Assembly (NCBI RefSeq): GCF_001440415.1
Contig: NZ_LLYA01000165.1
Span: 1-64,000 of the forward strand
Length of the DNA stretch: 64,000 nt
Source of the DNA: Bradyrhizobium retamae
GTDB lineage: Bacteria; Pseudomonadota; Alphaproteobacteria; Rhizobiales; Xanthobacteraceae
Direction of reading: 5' to 3'
The notes under the pieces are model-generated. The model was not told the origin of the DNA. It did no database searches and worked only from the letters and a program-made list of their open reading frames with translations. Shown piece after piece: positions 17,256 through 26,348 of this stretch. Position 1 is the stretch's first letter. Every line of letters starts with the position of its first letter. The position numbers and the translations under genes were made by a program.

Positions 17256-18014
17256 ATGGCCGCCATCTATCCCGATCTCGCCGGCAAAGTCGTCCTGGTC
17301 ACCGGTGGCGCATCCGGAATCGGGGAAGCGATCGTGCGCGGCTTCGCGCGCCAGAGATCGACCGTCGTCTTCTTCGATATCGCGGACGAGGCGGGCATGA
17401 GTCTCGCGCGGGAGCTTTCCAGCCAAGGACTTGCCGCTCACTTTGCACATGTCGACGTCACGGATATCCCTGCGCTGCGCGCGGGCATCGCTGAATCCTG
17501 CAAGGTCCACGGGCTGATCACGATCCTCATCAACAACGCGGCGCATGACGAACGGCACCCGGCCGATCAGGTGACGCCGGAGTATTGGGACGACCGGATC
17601 GCGGTGAACCTCAAGTACCAATTCTTCGCAGCACAAGCCGTGCTGCCGGGCATGAAGGCGGCCCAGCAAGGCGTCATCATCAATTTCGGCTCGACCTCCT
17701 GGATGGTGGGACAAGGCGGCATGGCGGCCTACTCGGCGAGCAAATCCGGCGTGATCGGATTGACGCGCTCGCTCGCACGCGACTACGGCCCCTCCAATAT
17801 CCGCGTGAACGCGATCGCGCCCGGCTGGATCATGACCGAGCGCCAGCTCGAAAAATGGCTGACGCCGGAAAGCGAGGCCGAGCTACTGCGCCGCCAATGC
17901 CTGAAGCGGAAGCTCATGCCGGACGAGATCGCGAGATTCACGGTCTTCCTTGCATCCGACGAAGCATCGGCCTGCACCGCGCAGCACTACGTGGTGGATG
18001 GTGGCTGGGTATAA
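17256..18014 (+). CDS. SDR family oxidoreductase
   Basis: 252 residues from ATG 17256, picked because GGGAGG lies five bases upstream; an upstream ATG at 17127 lies inside the preceding gene. Cofactor motif VTGGASGIGEA, then NNAA, the catalytic Ser (FGSTSW) and YSASK Tyr/Lys, and the C-terminal YVVDGGW. This is a classical SDR, probably a sugar or polyol dehydrogenase. It ends the plus-strand catabolic operon. Confidence 0.92.
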   Translation: MAAIYPDLAGKVVLVTGGASGIGEAIVRGFARQRSTVVFFDIADEAGMSLARELSSQGLAAHFAHVDVTDIPALRAGIAESCKVHGLITILINNAAHDERHPADQVTPEYWDDRIAVNLKYQFFAAQAVLPGMKAAQQGVIINFGSTSWMVGQGGMAAYSASKSGVIGLTRSLARDYGPSNIRVNAIAPGWIMTERQLEKWLTPESEAELLRRQCLKRKLMPDEIARFTVFLASDEASACTAQHYVVDGGWV

Positions 18015-18143
18015 ATGCGCAGCGAAAGCAAGCGCGGTGGTCACCCGTTCGAAGAGCGAGAGCCTCGTGCCGGTTCATCAGGGCATTGCATCTGACCGGC
18101 AGGCTTCAGAGCCGGCCGGCGATCTCAGGGTCCGCAGATCCAT

Positions 18144-18467
18144 GTGCCGGTTCACGTCTTTATACAGCAGGTAGCGCAAGATGCGCCGCCCAGTCTTCGA
18201 ACCAGACATCTGTTCGACGAGCGCTATGTGTTTATCGACCGCCGTAAGCATCCGCGACTACGCAAGGGAATCACGGCCGAGGAATTTGCCAGGCTGGAGC
18301 ATGTAGTCGTATCTCTTGGCGGCGGCGGCTTCGTGACACCGGTGAATAGCGCTTTGGCCGCCTCGGAACCTGCGTGTCGCGCGAAACGGCAGACGATTCT
18401 GCACCCCACTTGCGCGTGCGGCAGCCTTCAGTTGGGCGGGCATTACGTGGGCCGCGAGATCACCTGA
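18144..18467 (+). pseudogene. LysR-type regulator fragment
   Basis: The segment RTRHLFDERYVFIDRRKHP, then LRKGITAEEF and HVVVSLGGGGF, is the middle of the effector-binding domain of LysR regulators. No N-terminal HTH lies upstream, and the C-terminal end turns into unrelated Cys-rich sequence, probably by frameshift near 18370. The piece is a relic between two sugar operons. Confidence 0.5.
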
Positions 18468-18702
18468 CGGAAAGCCATGAGCGGACCTTCCAATCGGGCT
18501 ATTCTTATCGAACCTTGCTCCCCTTTGCCGTCGATCAAAGGTTTTCTTGGCAAATGTGCCGCCTTGGCGGCACGTCTGCCCTTATTGGATCGATCGCGCT
18601 CAAATAAGGCCAATGTTGAGCAACCCCCTTGCCGAGACTAGCCAAGGTAGAACGGGCCCGACAGGTCTTCGGCTGCAACGAAAAATATGCCGCGAGAGGT
18701 GA
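18468..18702. other. Intergenic, convergent ends
   Basis: Between the LysR relic and the end of dhaK nothing recognisable was found. There is no strong terminator hairpin in it. Confidence 0.35.
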
Positions 18703-19692
18703 TCATGTGCCCCAGCGCAGCGCCGCCGTGTGGACGGGAGCATCCCACAATTCCTTTGCTTGGCCATCGAGCACGGACACGGTGATCGACACGCCAGCCA
18801 TGTCGAGGGATGTGACGTAGGATCCGGTCAGGAACCGCGCTGCCGTGATCCCCGCACCTTCCAGAATTCGCTTGGCGCTGTTGACCATCAAATAAAGCTC
18901 GATCAGCGGCGTTGCGCCGAACCCGTTGACGAGAAGCAGAACTTCACTGCCCGGCTCCGGCGCAAGGTCCTTGAGGATCGCGCCAACGAGTTCCTCGGCA
19001 ATCGCATCGGCGGAAGCCAGCCGTACCCGGCGTCGGCCAGGCTCGCCATGAATACCGACCCCCATTTCCATTTCGTCGTCGGCCAGCGTGAAGTTCGGCC
19101 GCCCCGCCGCCGGCACGGTGCACGGCAACAGCGCCACGCCCATCGAGCGCGTACGCCGGTTGATTTCATCGCCGAGTGCCTTGAGAGCAGCAAGCGGCAT
19201 TCCGATCTCGGCCGCCGCGCCGACCATCTTTTCCACGATCAGCGTACCCGCGACACCGCGGCGACCGGTCGTGTAGGTCGATCTCTCGACCGCGACATCG
19301 TCGTTCGTCACCACGCTTGCAACTTCCCGCCCGGTCATCTCCGCAGCCATGGTGAAATTCATCACATCGCCTTCGTAGTTCTTGACGATGAATAGCACGC
19401 CTGCGCCGGTGTCGACGGCCTCTGCAGCCTCGATGATCTGGTCTGGCGTCGGCGAGGTGAAGACCTGGCCGGGACAGGCGGCATCGAGCATACCGCGGCC
19501 GACAAAGCCCGCATGCAATGGCTCATGCCCTGAACCGCCGCCCGAAAGCAGGCCAACCTTGCCGGGCTTCAAGGTGCGGCGGCGCACGAATTTGCGTTCG
19601 GCACCAAGAAGCAGGATATCCGCATGAGCGGCCGCAAAGCCGTCAAGACTTTCTTCGAGTACCGTATCGGCGCCGTTGATCAGCTTTTTCAT
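18703..19692 (-). CDS. dhaK: Dihydroxyacetone kinase, DHA-binding subunit DhaK
   Basis: 329 residues from ATG 19692 (GGGAGG upstream). It shows GLLSGGGSGHEPLHAGFVG, ACPGQVFTSPTPDQI, KNYEGDVMNF and the substrate-binding His in MGVGIHGEPGR, which forms a hemiaminal bond to dihydroxyacetone. In PTS-linked kinases DhaK binds DHA and DhaL carries ADP that DhaM rephosphorylates. It is the last gene of the long minus-strand operon and, unusually, is separated from dhaL by the phosphorelay genes. Confidence 0.95.
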   Translation of the reverse strand: MKKLINGADTVLEESLDGFAAAHADILLLGAERKFVRRRTLKPGKVGLLSGGGSGHEPLHAGFVGRGMLDAACPGQVFTSPTPDQIIEAAEAVDTGAGVLFIVKNYEGDVMNFTMAAEMTGREVASVVTNDDVAVERSTYTTGRRGVAGTLIVEKMVGAAAEIGMPLAALKALGDEINRRTRSMGVALLPCTVPAAGRPNFTLADDEMEMGVGIHGEPGRRRVRLASADAIAEELVGAILKDLAPEPGSEVLLLVNGFGATPLIELYLMVNSAKRILEGAGITAARFLTGSYVTSLDMAGVSITVSVLDGQAKELWDAPVHTAALRWGT

Positions 19693-19734
19693 AAACGCCC
19701 TCCCGTGCCTCATTTTTCTGTCCGGATCAATCCA

Positions 19735-20166
19735 TCAGCCGACGCTCTCGGCGTAGCGCGCGAGCTGCGCCGCAAAATCGATGACGAGTTGTTCGAGCGC
19801 GCGGTTCTTCTTGTCGTCGCCGAGATCCGGCACCGTCACCGCGATAGTGCGCGTGCGCGCTTCGCGATGGGATGTGCGCAGGCGGCCGGGATGCGCGCGT
19901 CCGTAGGCCTCCAGGAATGCCGCGCGCTCGGCGCCGGACAGATGGCAGACATCGAAGATAATCGCGACATGTTTCGCCGGAATTGGCACCGGATAGGCCG
20001 GATTGGTGATCTGGGTCACGAAGGAGCGGTTCTTGCCCAGTGCCGCCGCGAGCTTGAGCCGGGTCCCGGAAGGCCGGTTGTCGAGTACCCGCCGCAGGAT
20101 GAGCTTGTAGTCGGCGACATTGCTGTCACCAGGCCCGCGGGTATCTTCGCGTGCTTCGTTCGTCAT
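19735..20166 (-). CDS. Small HTH-like protein of the dha operon
   Basis: 143 residues; I do not recognise a named family. The central part GTRLKLAAALGKNRSFVTQI resembles an XRE-like helix-turn-helix, and FDVCHLSGAERAAFLEAYG follows. Its start overlaps the stop of the Enzyme I gene (ATGA) and it lies 42 bases before dhaK, so it is made with them. A regulator sensing flux or phosphorylation is possible, but there is no direct evidence. The reading frame continues upstream into the Enzyme I gene, but that part is shadow. Confidence 0.7.
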   Translation of the reverse strand: MTNEAREDTRGPGDSNVADYKLILRRVLDNRPSGTRLKLAAALGKNRSFVTQITNPAYPVPIPAKHVAIIFDVCHLSGAERAAFLEAYGRAHPGRLRTSHREARTRTIAVTVPDLGDDKKNRALEQLVIDFAAQLARYAESVG

Positions 20167-21761
20167 GACCCTACCTTTGCGATCGCCGCCTTGAGCCGCG
20201 CTACCGCAACCGGTGCCACCGAAAGGCTCGTCAGTCCGGTCGCAAGCAGCGCCTTCGTCAGGCGGGTGTCGGCGGCAGCGTCGCCGCAGAGCGAGACCTC
20301 GACATCGAGCTTGCGTGCGGCCTCGACGGTCCGGGCGATCAACGTCAGCACCGCCGGATGGCCCGCATCGTTGAGGTCGGCGACCGAACCGATATCGCGC
20401 GCCGCAGCCATCGTATACTGGGTCAGATCGTTCGATCCGATCGAATAGAACGCAGCGTCGAAATCCTCGGCGCAGAGCGCGGCCGCCGGAACCTCGATCA
20501 TGATACCGAGCGGCGGCCGGGCGCAAGCGGTCCCTTCCGCCCTGAGCGCCGCGAACTCGGCGTCAAGCATGACACCTGCACGATCGAACTCTCCGGGAAC
20601 GGCGATCATCGGCAGCATCACTTTCAGTACCCCGTGCACCGCCGCGCGCGACAGCGCCCGCAGTTGCACGCGAAACACCTCCGGTCGCGCAAGCGAGAGG
20701 CGAATGCCGCGAAGGCCGAGAAACGGATTGCTCTCACCATCGATCGTCAGGCCCTTGATTGGCTTGTCGCCGCCGGCATCGAGGGTGCGGATCGTCACCG
20801 GCCTTCCCTGGGCCCAGTCGAGAATGCGCCGATAGACTGCATATTGCGTGTCCTCGTCGGGCAGGCCAAGAGACGTCTCGAACAGAAATTCGGTGCGCAC
20901 AAGACCAATGCCGTCGCAGATTGCAGGATCGAGGCCTGCAAGGTCTTCAGGGGCGGCAATGTTGAGCAGAACCGCGATCCGCCGGCCGTCGGCCGTATAG
21001 GCAGGCGCAAGCCTGGCGCTCTCGGCGGCGGCCAGCGCAGCGTTCGCAGCCGCCATGCGCTGCTCGAACAGGCGACGCGTTTCCGGCTCGGGATCGAAGA
21101 TCACGCTTCCTGCATCGCCATCGACCAGTGCCAACGCCGGCGGCTGCCCGTTCCACGACAACGGACCGAGCCCGACGACCATGGGCGCCCCGCGCGCCCG
21201 CGCCAACATCGCGACATGCGAGGAAGGTGAGCCCCCGGCCAGCGCGATGGCGCCGCCGTGTGACCAGTCGGCGGCAAGAAAAGCGGAAGGCGTGATGTCG
21301 TCAGCCGCCACGATCGAGCCACCGGTAATCCTGGCGACGGTGTCCACGCCGCTCAAATGCGCGAGCACGCGATCGCGGATGTCGACGATATCGGCGGCAC
21401 GGGCACGGAAATATTCATCTTCGGCAGCGCGATAGCCAGCTATCTCCACGTCGAGTGCCAAGCGCCAGGCATGGTGGGCAGTGATCCCCTCCGAGATGAC
21501 CTCATATGCCGCATCCGCCAGCGCATCATCTTCAAGCATGGCGACCTGGAATTCCAGAATGTCGGCCACCTCGCCCTGAATCGTCTTGATCTGCTCGGCG
21601 ATCTCCGCCCTCGCGCCTTCAATTGCCGCCCGCAGTGCCGCCGCCTCCTGCGCGGGATCGTCGCTCGCCGCCCGCCTGACCACAGCCGCAGTCAGCATGG
21701 TGACCGGCCCGATCGCGAGACCCGGTGAGGCAGCACGGCCGATAAGATGGATCTCTGCCAC
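20163..21761 (-). CDS. PTS Enzyme I (phosphoenolpyruvate-protein phosphotransferase)
   Basis: 532 residues, slightly short of the usual 570. The phospho-His domain has LAGGSPSSHVAMLARARGAP with the active His; the PEP-binding barrel has GLVRTEFLF, GGDKP, IMIEVPAAA, SIGSNDLTQYTMA and the Cys of SLCGDAA. It takes phosphate from PEP and passes it to HPr. No GAF domain is present, so it is not a PtsP/nitrogen-PTS form. Because it is encoded with HPr, DhaM, DhaL and DhaK, its job is probably to energise this kinase and not general sugar PTS. Confidence 0.93.
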   Translation of the reverse strand: MAEIHLIGRAASPGLAIGPVTMLTAAVVRRAASDDPAQEAAALRAAIEGARAEIAEQIKTIQGEVADILEFQVAMLEDDALADAAYEVISEGITAHHAWRLALDVEIAGYRAAEDEYFRARAADIVDIRDRVLAHLSGVDTVARITGGSIVAADDITPSAFLAADWSHGGAIALAGGSPSSHVAMLARARGAPMVVGLGPLSWNGQPPALALVDGDAGSVIFDPEPETRRLFEQRMAAANAALAAAESARLAPAYTADGRRIAVLLNIAAPEDLAGLDPAICDGIGLVRTEFLFETSLGLPDEDTQYAVYRRILDWAQGRPVTIRTLDAGGDKPIKGLTIDGESNPFLGLRGIRLSLARPEVFRVQLRALSRAAVHGVLKVMLPMIAVPGEFDRAGVMLDAEFAALRAEGTACARPPLGIMIEVPAAALCAEDFDAAFYSIGSNDLTQYTMAAARDIGSVADLNDAGHPAVLTLIARTVEAARKLDVEVSLCGDAAADTRLTKALLATGLTSLSVAPVAVARLKAAIAKVGS

Positions 21762-21766
21762 CGCGA

Positions 21767-22081
21767 TCAGGCCTCGCCGAAACCGTCATGCACAAGCGCA
21801 AGCACGGCAGCAAGCGCTGCCGTGCCATCGGGGCCGGTGATGCGGAAATGCAGCGTCGCTCCCTGCGGGGCCTTGACGCGCATCACCTTTACCGGGCTCT
21901 TCGCATCCGTCCAGGGACCGTCCGGCGCAAGCGCGAGTTCGATCTTCGCCGCAAAGCGTTTCGCGCACTGCGTGAGCTTGACCGACGGCCGCGCATGAAG
22001 ACCGACGGCATTGACGAGAACCGCCGAGGCCATCAGCGGCACGAAGGCGTTAGACGCCCGGCTGGCGTTGACATCATGCAT
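21767..22081 (-). CDS. HPr family phosphocarrier
   Basis: 104 residues from ATG 22081. The phosphorylated His is in NAVGLHARPSVKLTQCAKRF, the standard HPr site. The later DAKSPVKVMRVKAPQG corresponds to the regulatory-Ser region, where a Ser is present. It overlaps the dhaM stop by eight bases and ends five bases before Enzyme I. It passes phosphate from Enzyme I to DhaM. Confidence 0.92.
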   Translation of the reverse strand: MHDVNASRASNAFVPLMASAVLVNAVGLHARPSVKLTQCAKRFAAKIELALAPDGPWTDAKSPVKVMRVKAPQGATLHFRITGPDGTAALAAVLALVHDGFGEA

Positions 22082-22475
22082 AGAATTCCTCCGCGCTACG
22101 TTTGACGGCAGCAAGTGACGAACCGCCCGAGGACTCGGTCGCTGCGATCACGGCGCCCTCCACCACCGGCGCATTGCAGACAACGACGCGCGCACGTCGA
22201 TCTTCGGCCAGCATCTCTACCGCCATCTCCGAATTCGTCTCCGCCCCGCCAAGATCGACCAGGATCGCCACGCCGGCCGACGACCAGGCCGCCTCGATTG
22301 CCTCGAGGATACCGGCGACATTGGTGCCGAGCCCTCCATCGGTATCGCCGCCGGTCCAGGCGAGCGGCACGGCATTGCCTACCATCTGACGCACCATGTC
22401 CGCTGCGCCTTCCGCGATTTTGGAGGAATGCGAAACGATGACGATGCCGACATTGCCGGAACTTGAATTGCTCAT
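22074..22475 (-). CDS. dhaM: DHA kinase phosphotransfer subunit DhaM (EIIA-Man type)
   Basis: 133 residues, the single EIIA domain. The phospho-His is in GIVIVSHSSKIAEG; further family marks are TGGDTDGGLGTNV and VAILVDLGGAETNSE. In E. coli DhaM is fused to HPr-like and Enzyme I-like domains; here each domain is a separate gene in the same order. It rephosphorylates ADP bound in DhaL. The start overlaps the dhaL stop by four bases. Confidence 0.95.
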   Translation of the reverse strand: MSNSSSGNVGIVIVSHSSKIAEGAADMVRQMVGNAVPLAWTGGDTDGGLGTNVAGILEAIEAAWSSAGVAILVDLGGAETNSEMAVEMLAEDRRARVVVCNAPVVEGAVIAATESSGGSSLAAVKRSAEEFYA

Positions 22476-23086
22476 GAAATTGCCTCGAATTCCAGCGCAG
22501 CAACCGCTGCGCTGATCAGGAGGGACGCCGAGCGGGAGCCCGGGTCCATATGACCGATCGATCTTTCGCCGAGGAAGGACGCCCGGCCGCGGGTCGCAAG
22601 CATCGGCGTCGTGCGATCGGCGGCCTGTGCCGCCTCGGCCGCAATCGCCCCGGCGTCGCCGCCCCCAGCCAGTACGCCTTGCACCGGCACCAGAACATCC
22701 AGCAGGGTTTTCTGTCCGGCTTCCGAACGCCCGCGCGTCTTGACAGCGTTGATCGCCTGGTCGGTGGCCGCGACCAGATCGGCGCGTGCCGGCGCTTCCG
22801 GAAGCGCCTTGCCGAGCTCCATGAAGAAAGTGCCGACCAAGGGCCCGGAAGCGCCGCCAACCTTCATGACCAGCGTCATTCCAATCGACTTCAGCATCTC
22901 CGGCAAAGATTTGTCCGCGAGGCCGGGCAGTGTCGCAAGCACGGCCTCGAAACCGCGCTTCATGTTCAATCCGTGATCGCCGTCGCCGATCGCCTGGTCG
23001 AGGCTGGTCAGTTCCTCGGCGTGTTCGATCATCGATGCTGCGAGCGCCCGCACCAGTTTTTCCCTTGCTGCCCGATCGAGACTCAT
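22472..23086 (-). CDS. dhaL: Dihydroxyacetone kinase, ADP-binding subunit DhaL
   Basis: 204 residues. The Mg-binding Asp cluster is in LDQAIGDGDHGLNMKRG, and nucleotide-binding features include GGASGPLVGTFF and the C-terminal GSRSASLL. It holds ADP/ATP as a cofactor that DhaM recharges. Start ATG 23086 has GGGAGG upstream and overlaps the stop of the ATPase gene (ATGA), so kinase and transporter are translationally coupled. Confidence 0.95.
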   Translation of the reverse strand: MSLDRAAREKLVRALAASMIEHAEELTSLDQAIGDGDHGLNMKRGFEAVLATLPGLADKSLPEMLKSIGMTLVMKVGGASGPLVGTFFMELGKALPEAPARADLVAATDQAINAVKTRGRSEAGQKTLLDVLVPVQGVLAGGGDAGAIAAEAAQAADRTTPMLATRGRASFLGERSIGHMDPGSRSASLLISAAVAALEFEAIS

Positions 23087-24090
23087 GCCGCGACCCTCCC
23101 GCCATCTGCATCGAAGAACAGCGGCTTGTTGAGGCGAAGCGAGACGATATCCCCGGCGCCGAGCCTCGCTTCGGGGTCGGACAACGTCACGACCGATTGG
23201 CCGCCAAGGTCGAGATGGAGGTGGCTCTGATCGCCGAGATGTTCGATCCGCTTGACGGTCGCCTGAACATCGCCGACGCCGCACGCGATCGTAAGGTGCT
23301 CGGTACGCGCGCCGACGGTCCTGGCACCGGCCGGCGCTCCGGCAAAGAGAGCCGCCGGCAACAGGTTGATCGCCGGCTGGCCAAGCCGCGCGGCGACATG
23401 GGCGTTGATTGGGTTCTCGTAGATCTCGCGTGGTGTTCCTATCTGCAGCAGCCGCCCGCCCTCGATGACGCCGATGCGCGACGCCATGGTCATCGCTTCG
23501 GTCTGATCATGGGTGACATAGAGGATGGTCGCGCCGAGATCGGTCTGGATACGCTTGAGCTCAAGCCGCATTTCGCCGCGCAACTTGGCATCCAGCGAGG
23601 AGAGCGGTTCGTCCATCAGATAGATCGCGGGCGAACGCACCAGGGCCCGGCCGATCGCGACCCGCTGCATCTGTCCACCCGACAACTGCGTTGCCTTGTT
23701 CTCCAACTTGGTTTCGATGTGGAGAAGACGCGCGACCTCGCGCACTTTTGCGCGGATCTCGCCTTCCGGGACGCGGCGGATCGGCGCGCGTAACGCAAAA
23801 GCCATGTTCTCGAACACGCTCAGATGCGGATACAGCGAATATTGCTGGAATACGAAAGCGATGTCGCGATCGGCCGGCGCATTGCCGGTCACGTCGCGGC
23901 CGCCGATCCGGATCGAACCACAGTCCGGCATTTCCAATCCGGCGATGAGGCGTAATGTCGTCGTCTTGCCCGCCCCCGTCGGCCCGAGCAAGGCAACGAA
24001 TTCGCCGTCGCCGACGGTCAACGACAGGTCGATGACGGCCTGCGTCTTTTTGAACGCCTTGGAAGCCGCCCTGATCTCGACCTCAGCCAT
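23083..24090 (-). CDS. ABC transporter ATPase (MalK/UgpC family), first of pair in dha operon
   Basis: 335 residues. Walker A GPTGAGKTT, canonical signature LSGGQMQR, Walker B IYLMDEPLSSLD and switch His in YVTHDQTEAM. A C-terminal TOBE domain follows. Both ATPases of this locus look catalytically complete, unlike the pair in the 5-11 kb locus. The start lies inside the stop of the other ATPase (eight-base overlap). The longer upstream reading frame is shadow. Confidence 0.93.
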   Translation of the reverse strand: MAEVEIRAASKAFKKTQAVIDLSLTVGDGEFVALLGPTGAGKTTTLRLIAGLEMPDCGSIRIGGRDVTGNAPADRDIAFVFQQYSLYPHLSVFENMAFALRAPIRRVPEGEIRAKVREVARLLHIETKLENKATQLSGGQMQRVAIGRALVRSPAIYLMDEPLSSLDAKLRGEMRLELKRIQTDLGATILYVTHDQTEAMTMASRIGVIEGGRLLQIGTPREIYENPINAHVAARLGQPAINLLPAALFAGAPAGARTVGARTEHLTIACGVGDVQATVKRIEHLGDQSHLHLDLGGQSVVTLSDPEARLGAGDIVSLRLNKPLFFDADGGRVAA

Positions 24091-25180
24091 GCGTGCCTCC
24101 CTCATGCAACACGGTGCGGACAGCCCTGCCCGACGTCTTGTCGAAGATCGACAGCGTATCGGGCCGGAAGTCGAGCCCGACATTCTCTCCGGTCCGGAAC
24201 GACACACTGGCAGGCGACCGGGCCTTCAGCGCGCCATAGCGCGTCGTCACGGTCACGATCTGCGTGGTGCCTAGATACTCCGACCCATAGACCTCGCCAC
24301 GCAGGACGCCGCGATCGGAAAAACGCACATGCTCGGGCCTGACCCCGAGGACGAGATCGCTTTCCGGCAGCGCCTCACGCGCCGCGGGAACGGTGACGTC
24401 GCGACCGCCGAGCCGGACTGCCTGCGCGCCGGCTTGCAGGCTGCCGCGGAACGGCAGGAAGTTCATCGGCGGCGAGCCAATGAAGTCCGCAACGAACAGC
24501 GACGCGGGCCGGTCATAAATATCGCGTGGGCTCGCGATCTGCTCGACGACGCCGTTGTTCATCACGGCGATCATATCAGCCATCGCCATGGCCTCGAGCT
24601 GGTCATGCGTGACATAGACCGTGGTTGCTCCGAGCCGGTCATGCAGCGCGCGCAATTCATGGATCATCGCCTCGCGCATTTCGGTATCGAGTGCGCCGAG
24701 CGGCTCGTCCATCAGGAAACATTTCGGCTTGCGCACGATCGCCCGCCCAAGCGCGACACGCTGGCGGTCGCCGCCGGCAAGACCCGACACGGGACGGTCG
24801 AGAAGATGCGAAATGCGCAAGATGCGCGCCACCTCCACCACCCGCCAGTCCGCCTCCGCCGCGCCGATGCCCTCGCACTTCAAGGGAAAACCGATGTTTC
24901 GCCGAACATTCATGTGTGGATAGAGGGCGAAGAGCTGGAACACGAAGGCGATGTCGCGGGCCGATGCGCGGTTCATCGTGACATCCTCGCCATCGAGCCG
25001 GATGGTACCGGCCGTCGGTAATTCCAGCCCGGCAATCATGCGCAGGGTCGTCGTCTTGCCGCAGCCGGAGGGCCCCAACAGGCAGAGGAACTGACCGTCT
25101 TCCACGGTGAAGCTGGCTGCCTTGACGGCATGAAAATCTGCGAACGACTTGTCGAGCGCTTCGACTCTTATTTGCGCCAT
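24083..25180 (-). CDS. ABC transporter ATPase (MalK/UgpC family), second of pair in dha operon
   Basis: 365 residues starting MAQIRVEALDKSF at 25180. Walker A GPSGCGKTT, signature LAGGDRQR (slightly off consensus), Walker B CFLMDEPLGALD and switch His in YVTHDQLEAMAM. It begins five bases after the small membrane protein gene. Two non-identical ATPases suggest a heterodimer, as in the rhizobial glycerol importer GlpSTPQUV. Confidence 0.92.
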   Translation of the reverse strand: MAQIRVEALDKSFADFHAVKAASFTVEDGQFLCLLGPSGCGKTTTLRMIAGLELPTAGTIRLDGEDVTMNRASARDIAFVFQLFALYPHMNVRRNIGFPLKCEGIGAAEADWRVVEVARILRISHLLDRPVSGLAGGDRQRVALGRAIVRKPKCFLMDEPLGALDTEMREAMIHELRALHDRLGATTVYVTHDQLEAMAMADMIAVMNNGVVEQIASPRDIYDRPASLFVADFIGSPPMNFLPFRGSLQAGAQAVRLGGRDVTVPAAREALPESDLVLGVRPEHVRFSDRGVLRGEVYGSEYLGTTQIVTVTTRYGALKARSPASVSFRTGENVGLDFRPDTLSIFDKTSGRAVRTVLHEGGTHG

Positions 25181-25185
25181 CCGCC

Positions 25186-25398
25186 CTACTCCCTGACCTT
25201 GGAGACGATGGTGAACAGCACTGTGCCGAACAGCGTGGTCGCGAACGACCAGGAATAGAGCGTCAGCGAAACCGGCTGCATCAGCATGACGACGCCCGCG
25301 GCAATAATCGTCGTCGCGATGGCTTCCAGCGGACCGCGCCGCAGAATTCTGTCCGCGAGGCTGCGACCCGGCATTGGGGTATGGGCATCGAGGCTCAT
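25186..25398 (-). CDS. Small membrane protein, GlpU-like
   Basis: 70 residues with two hydrophobic segments (about 24-41 and 46-65) after a polar N-terminus. The segment GVVMLMQPVSLTLYSWSF resembles part of the 149-residue membrane protein in the other ABC locus. The start overlaps the permease stop (ATGA). In rhizobial glycerol operons a small membrane gene, glpU, has the same place; the comparison is by position and pattern only. Confidence 0.7.
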   Translation of the reverse strand: MSLDAHTPMPGRSLADRILRRGPLEAIATTIIAAGVVMLMQPVSLTLYSWSFATTLFGTVLFTIVSKVRE

Positions 25399-26348
25399 TT
25401 GCGCACCGCTCCAAAGGTGATGCCCCGCAGCAGATGCTTGCGCAACAGCACCGTGAACACGACGATCGGTACCAGAAACAGCGTCGTGCCGGCGGCGACC
25501 GCGGGCCAATCCTGCCCGCCTTCCCCGATGATGATCGGAATGAAGGGGGGCGCCGTCTGCGCATTGCCGGAGGTCAGTAGCACCGCGAAGGCGTATTCGT
25601 TCCAAGCGAAGATCAGGCAGAAGATCGCCGTTGCCGCGATTCCCGTCGTTGCCTGCGGCAGCACCACCTTCACGAAGGCCTGAAAGCGGGTATAGCCGTC
25701 GATCATGGCCGCTTCCTCGTACTCGCGTGGGATCTCGTCGATGAAACCTTTCAGCAGCCAAACGGCAAGCGAGACGTTCACCGAAGTATAGAGCAGGATC
25801 ATGCCGAGCCGCGTGTCCGACAGCCCGATGGTGCGGTACATTAGATAGATCGGGATCGCGACCGCGATGGGTGGCATCATTCGCGTCGACAGGATGAAGA
25901 ACAACAGATCGTCCTTCAGGGGCACGCGGAACCGCGAGAAACCGTAGGCCGACAACGTTCCGAGCGCGACCGCGAGCACGGTCGAGCCAAAGGCGATGAT
26001 CAGCGAATTGACGAAACGCGGCACGTAATTCGACGGTCCGGCGACGACCATATTGCGACTGCGCGCAATGTCGTCGCAAAGCCCTTGCGGCGGTCCAAGC
26101 GTGCGGATGAATTCCGGCGTCTGGCGCGAGCGCGTGGTGAAGAGATTGCAGAAGCCTTCGAGCGATGGCGTGAAGAAGACCTTGGGCGGATAGGAGATCG
26201 CATCGTCCGGCGACTTGAACGAGGTGAGAACGATCCAGACCAGGGGGATCATCGTGATCACGGCGTAGAGAACCACGAGTGAGCCCGCCAATCGCCTGGT
26301 ATTGCGCGATGGTTCGACGACGGAATGGGCTGTGTTGGCGATGCTCAT
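25395..26348 (-). CDS. Carbohydrate ABC transporter permease (MalG type)
   Basis: 317 residues, six membrane helices. The EAA loop is REYEEAAMIDGYTRFQAF and the C-terminus LLRGITFGAVRK matches the permease of the first locus almost exactly, so the two importers share ancestry. Start ATG 26348 overlaps the preceding stop (ATGA). Confidence 0.93.
   Translation of the reverse strand: MSIANTAHSVVEPSRNTRRLAGSLVVLYAVITMIPLVWIVLTSFKSPDDAISYPPKVFFTPSLEGFCNLFTTRSRQTPEFIRTLGPPQGLCDDIARSRNMVVAGPSNYVPRFVNSLIIAFGSTVLAVALGTLSAYGFSRFRVPLKDDLLFFILSTRMMPPIAVAIPIYLMYRTIGLSDTRLGMILLYTSVNVSLAVWLLKGFIDEIPREYEEAAMIDGYTRFQAFVKVVLPQATTGIAATAIFCLIFAWNEYAFAVLLTSGNAQTAPPFIPIIIGEGGQDWPAVAAGTTLFLVPIVVFTVLLRKHLLRGITFGAVRK

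Noticed and set aside
19735..20526. Long 263-codon version of the HTH-like protein
   Set aside because: The first 120 codons are antisense-like shadow inside Enzyme I; the ATG at 20166 with ATGA overlap is the sensible start.
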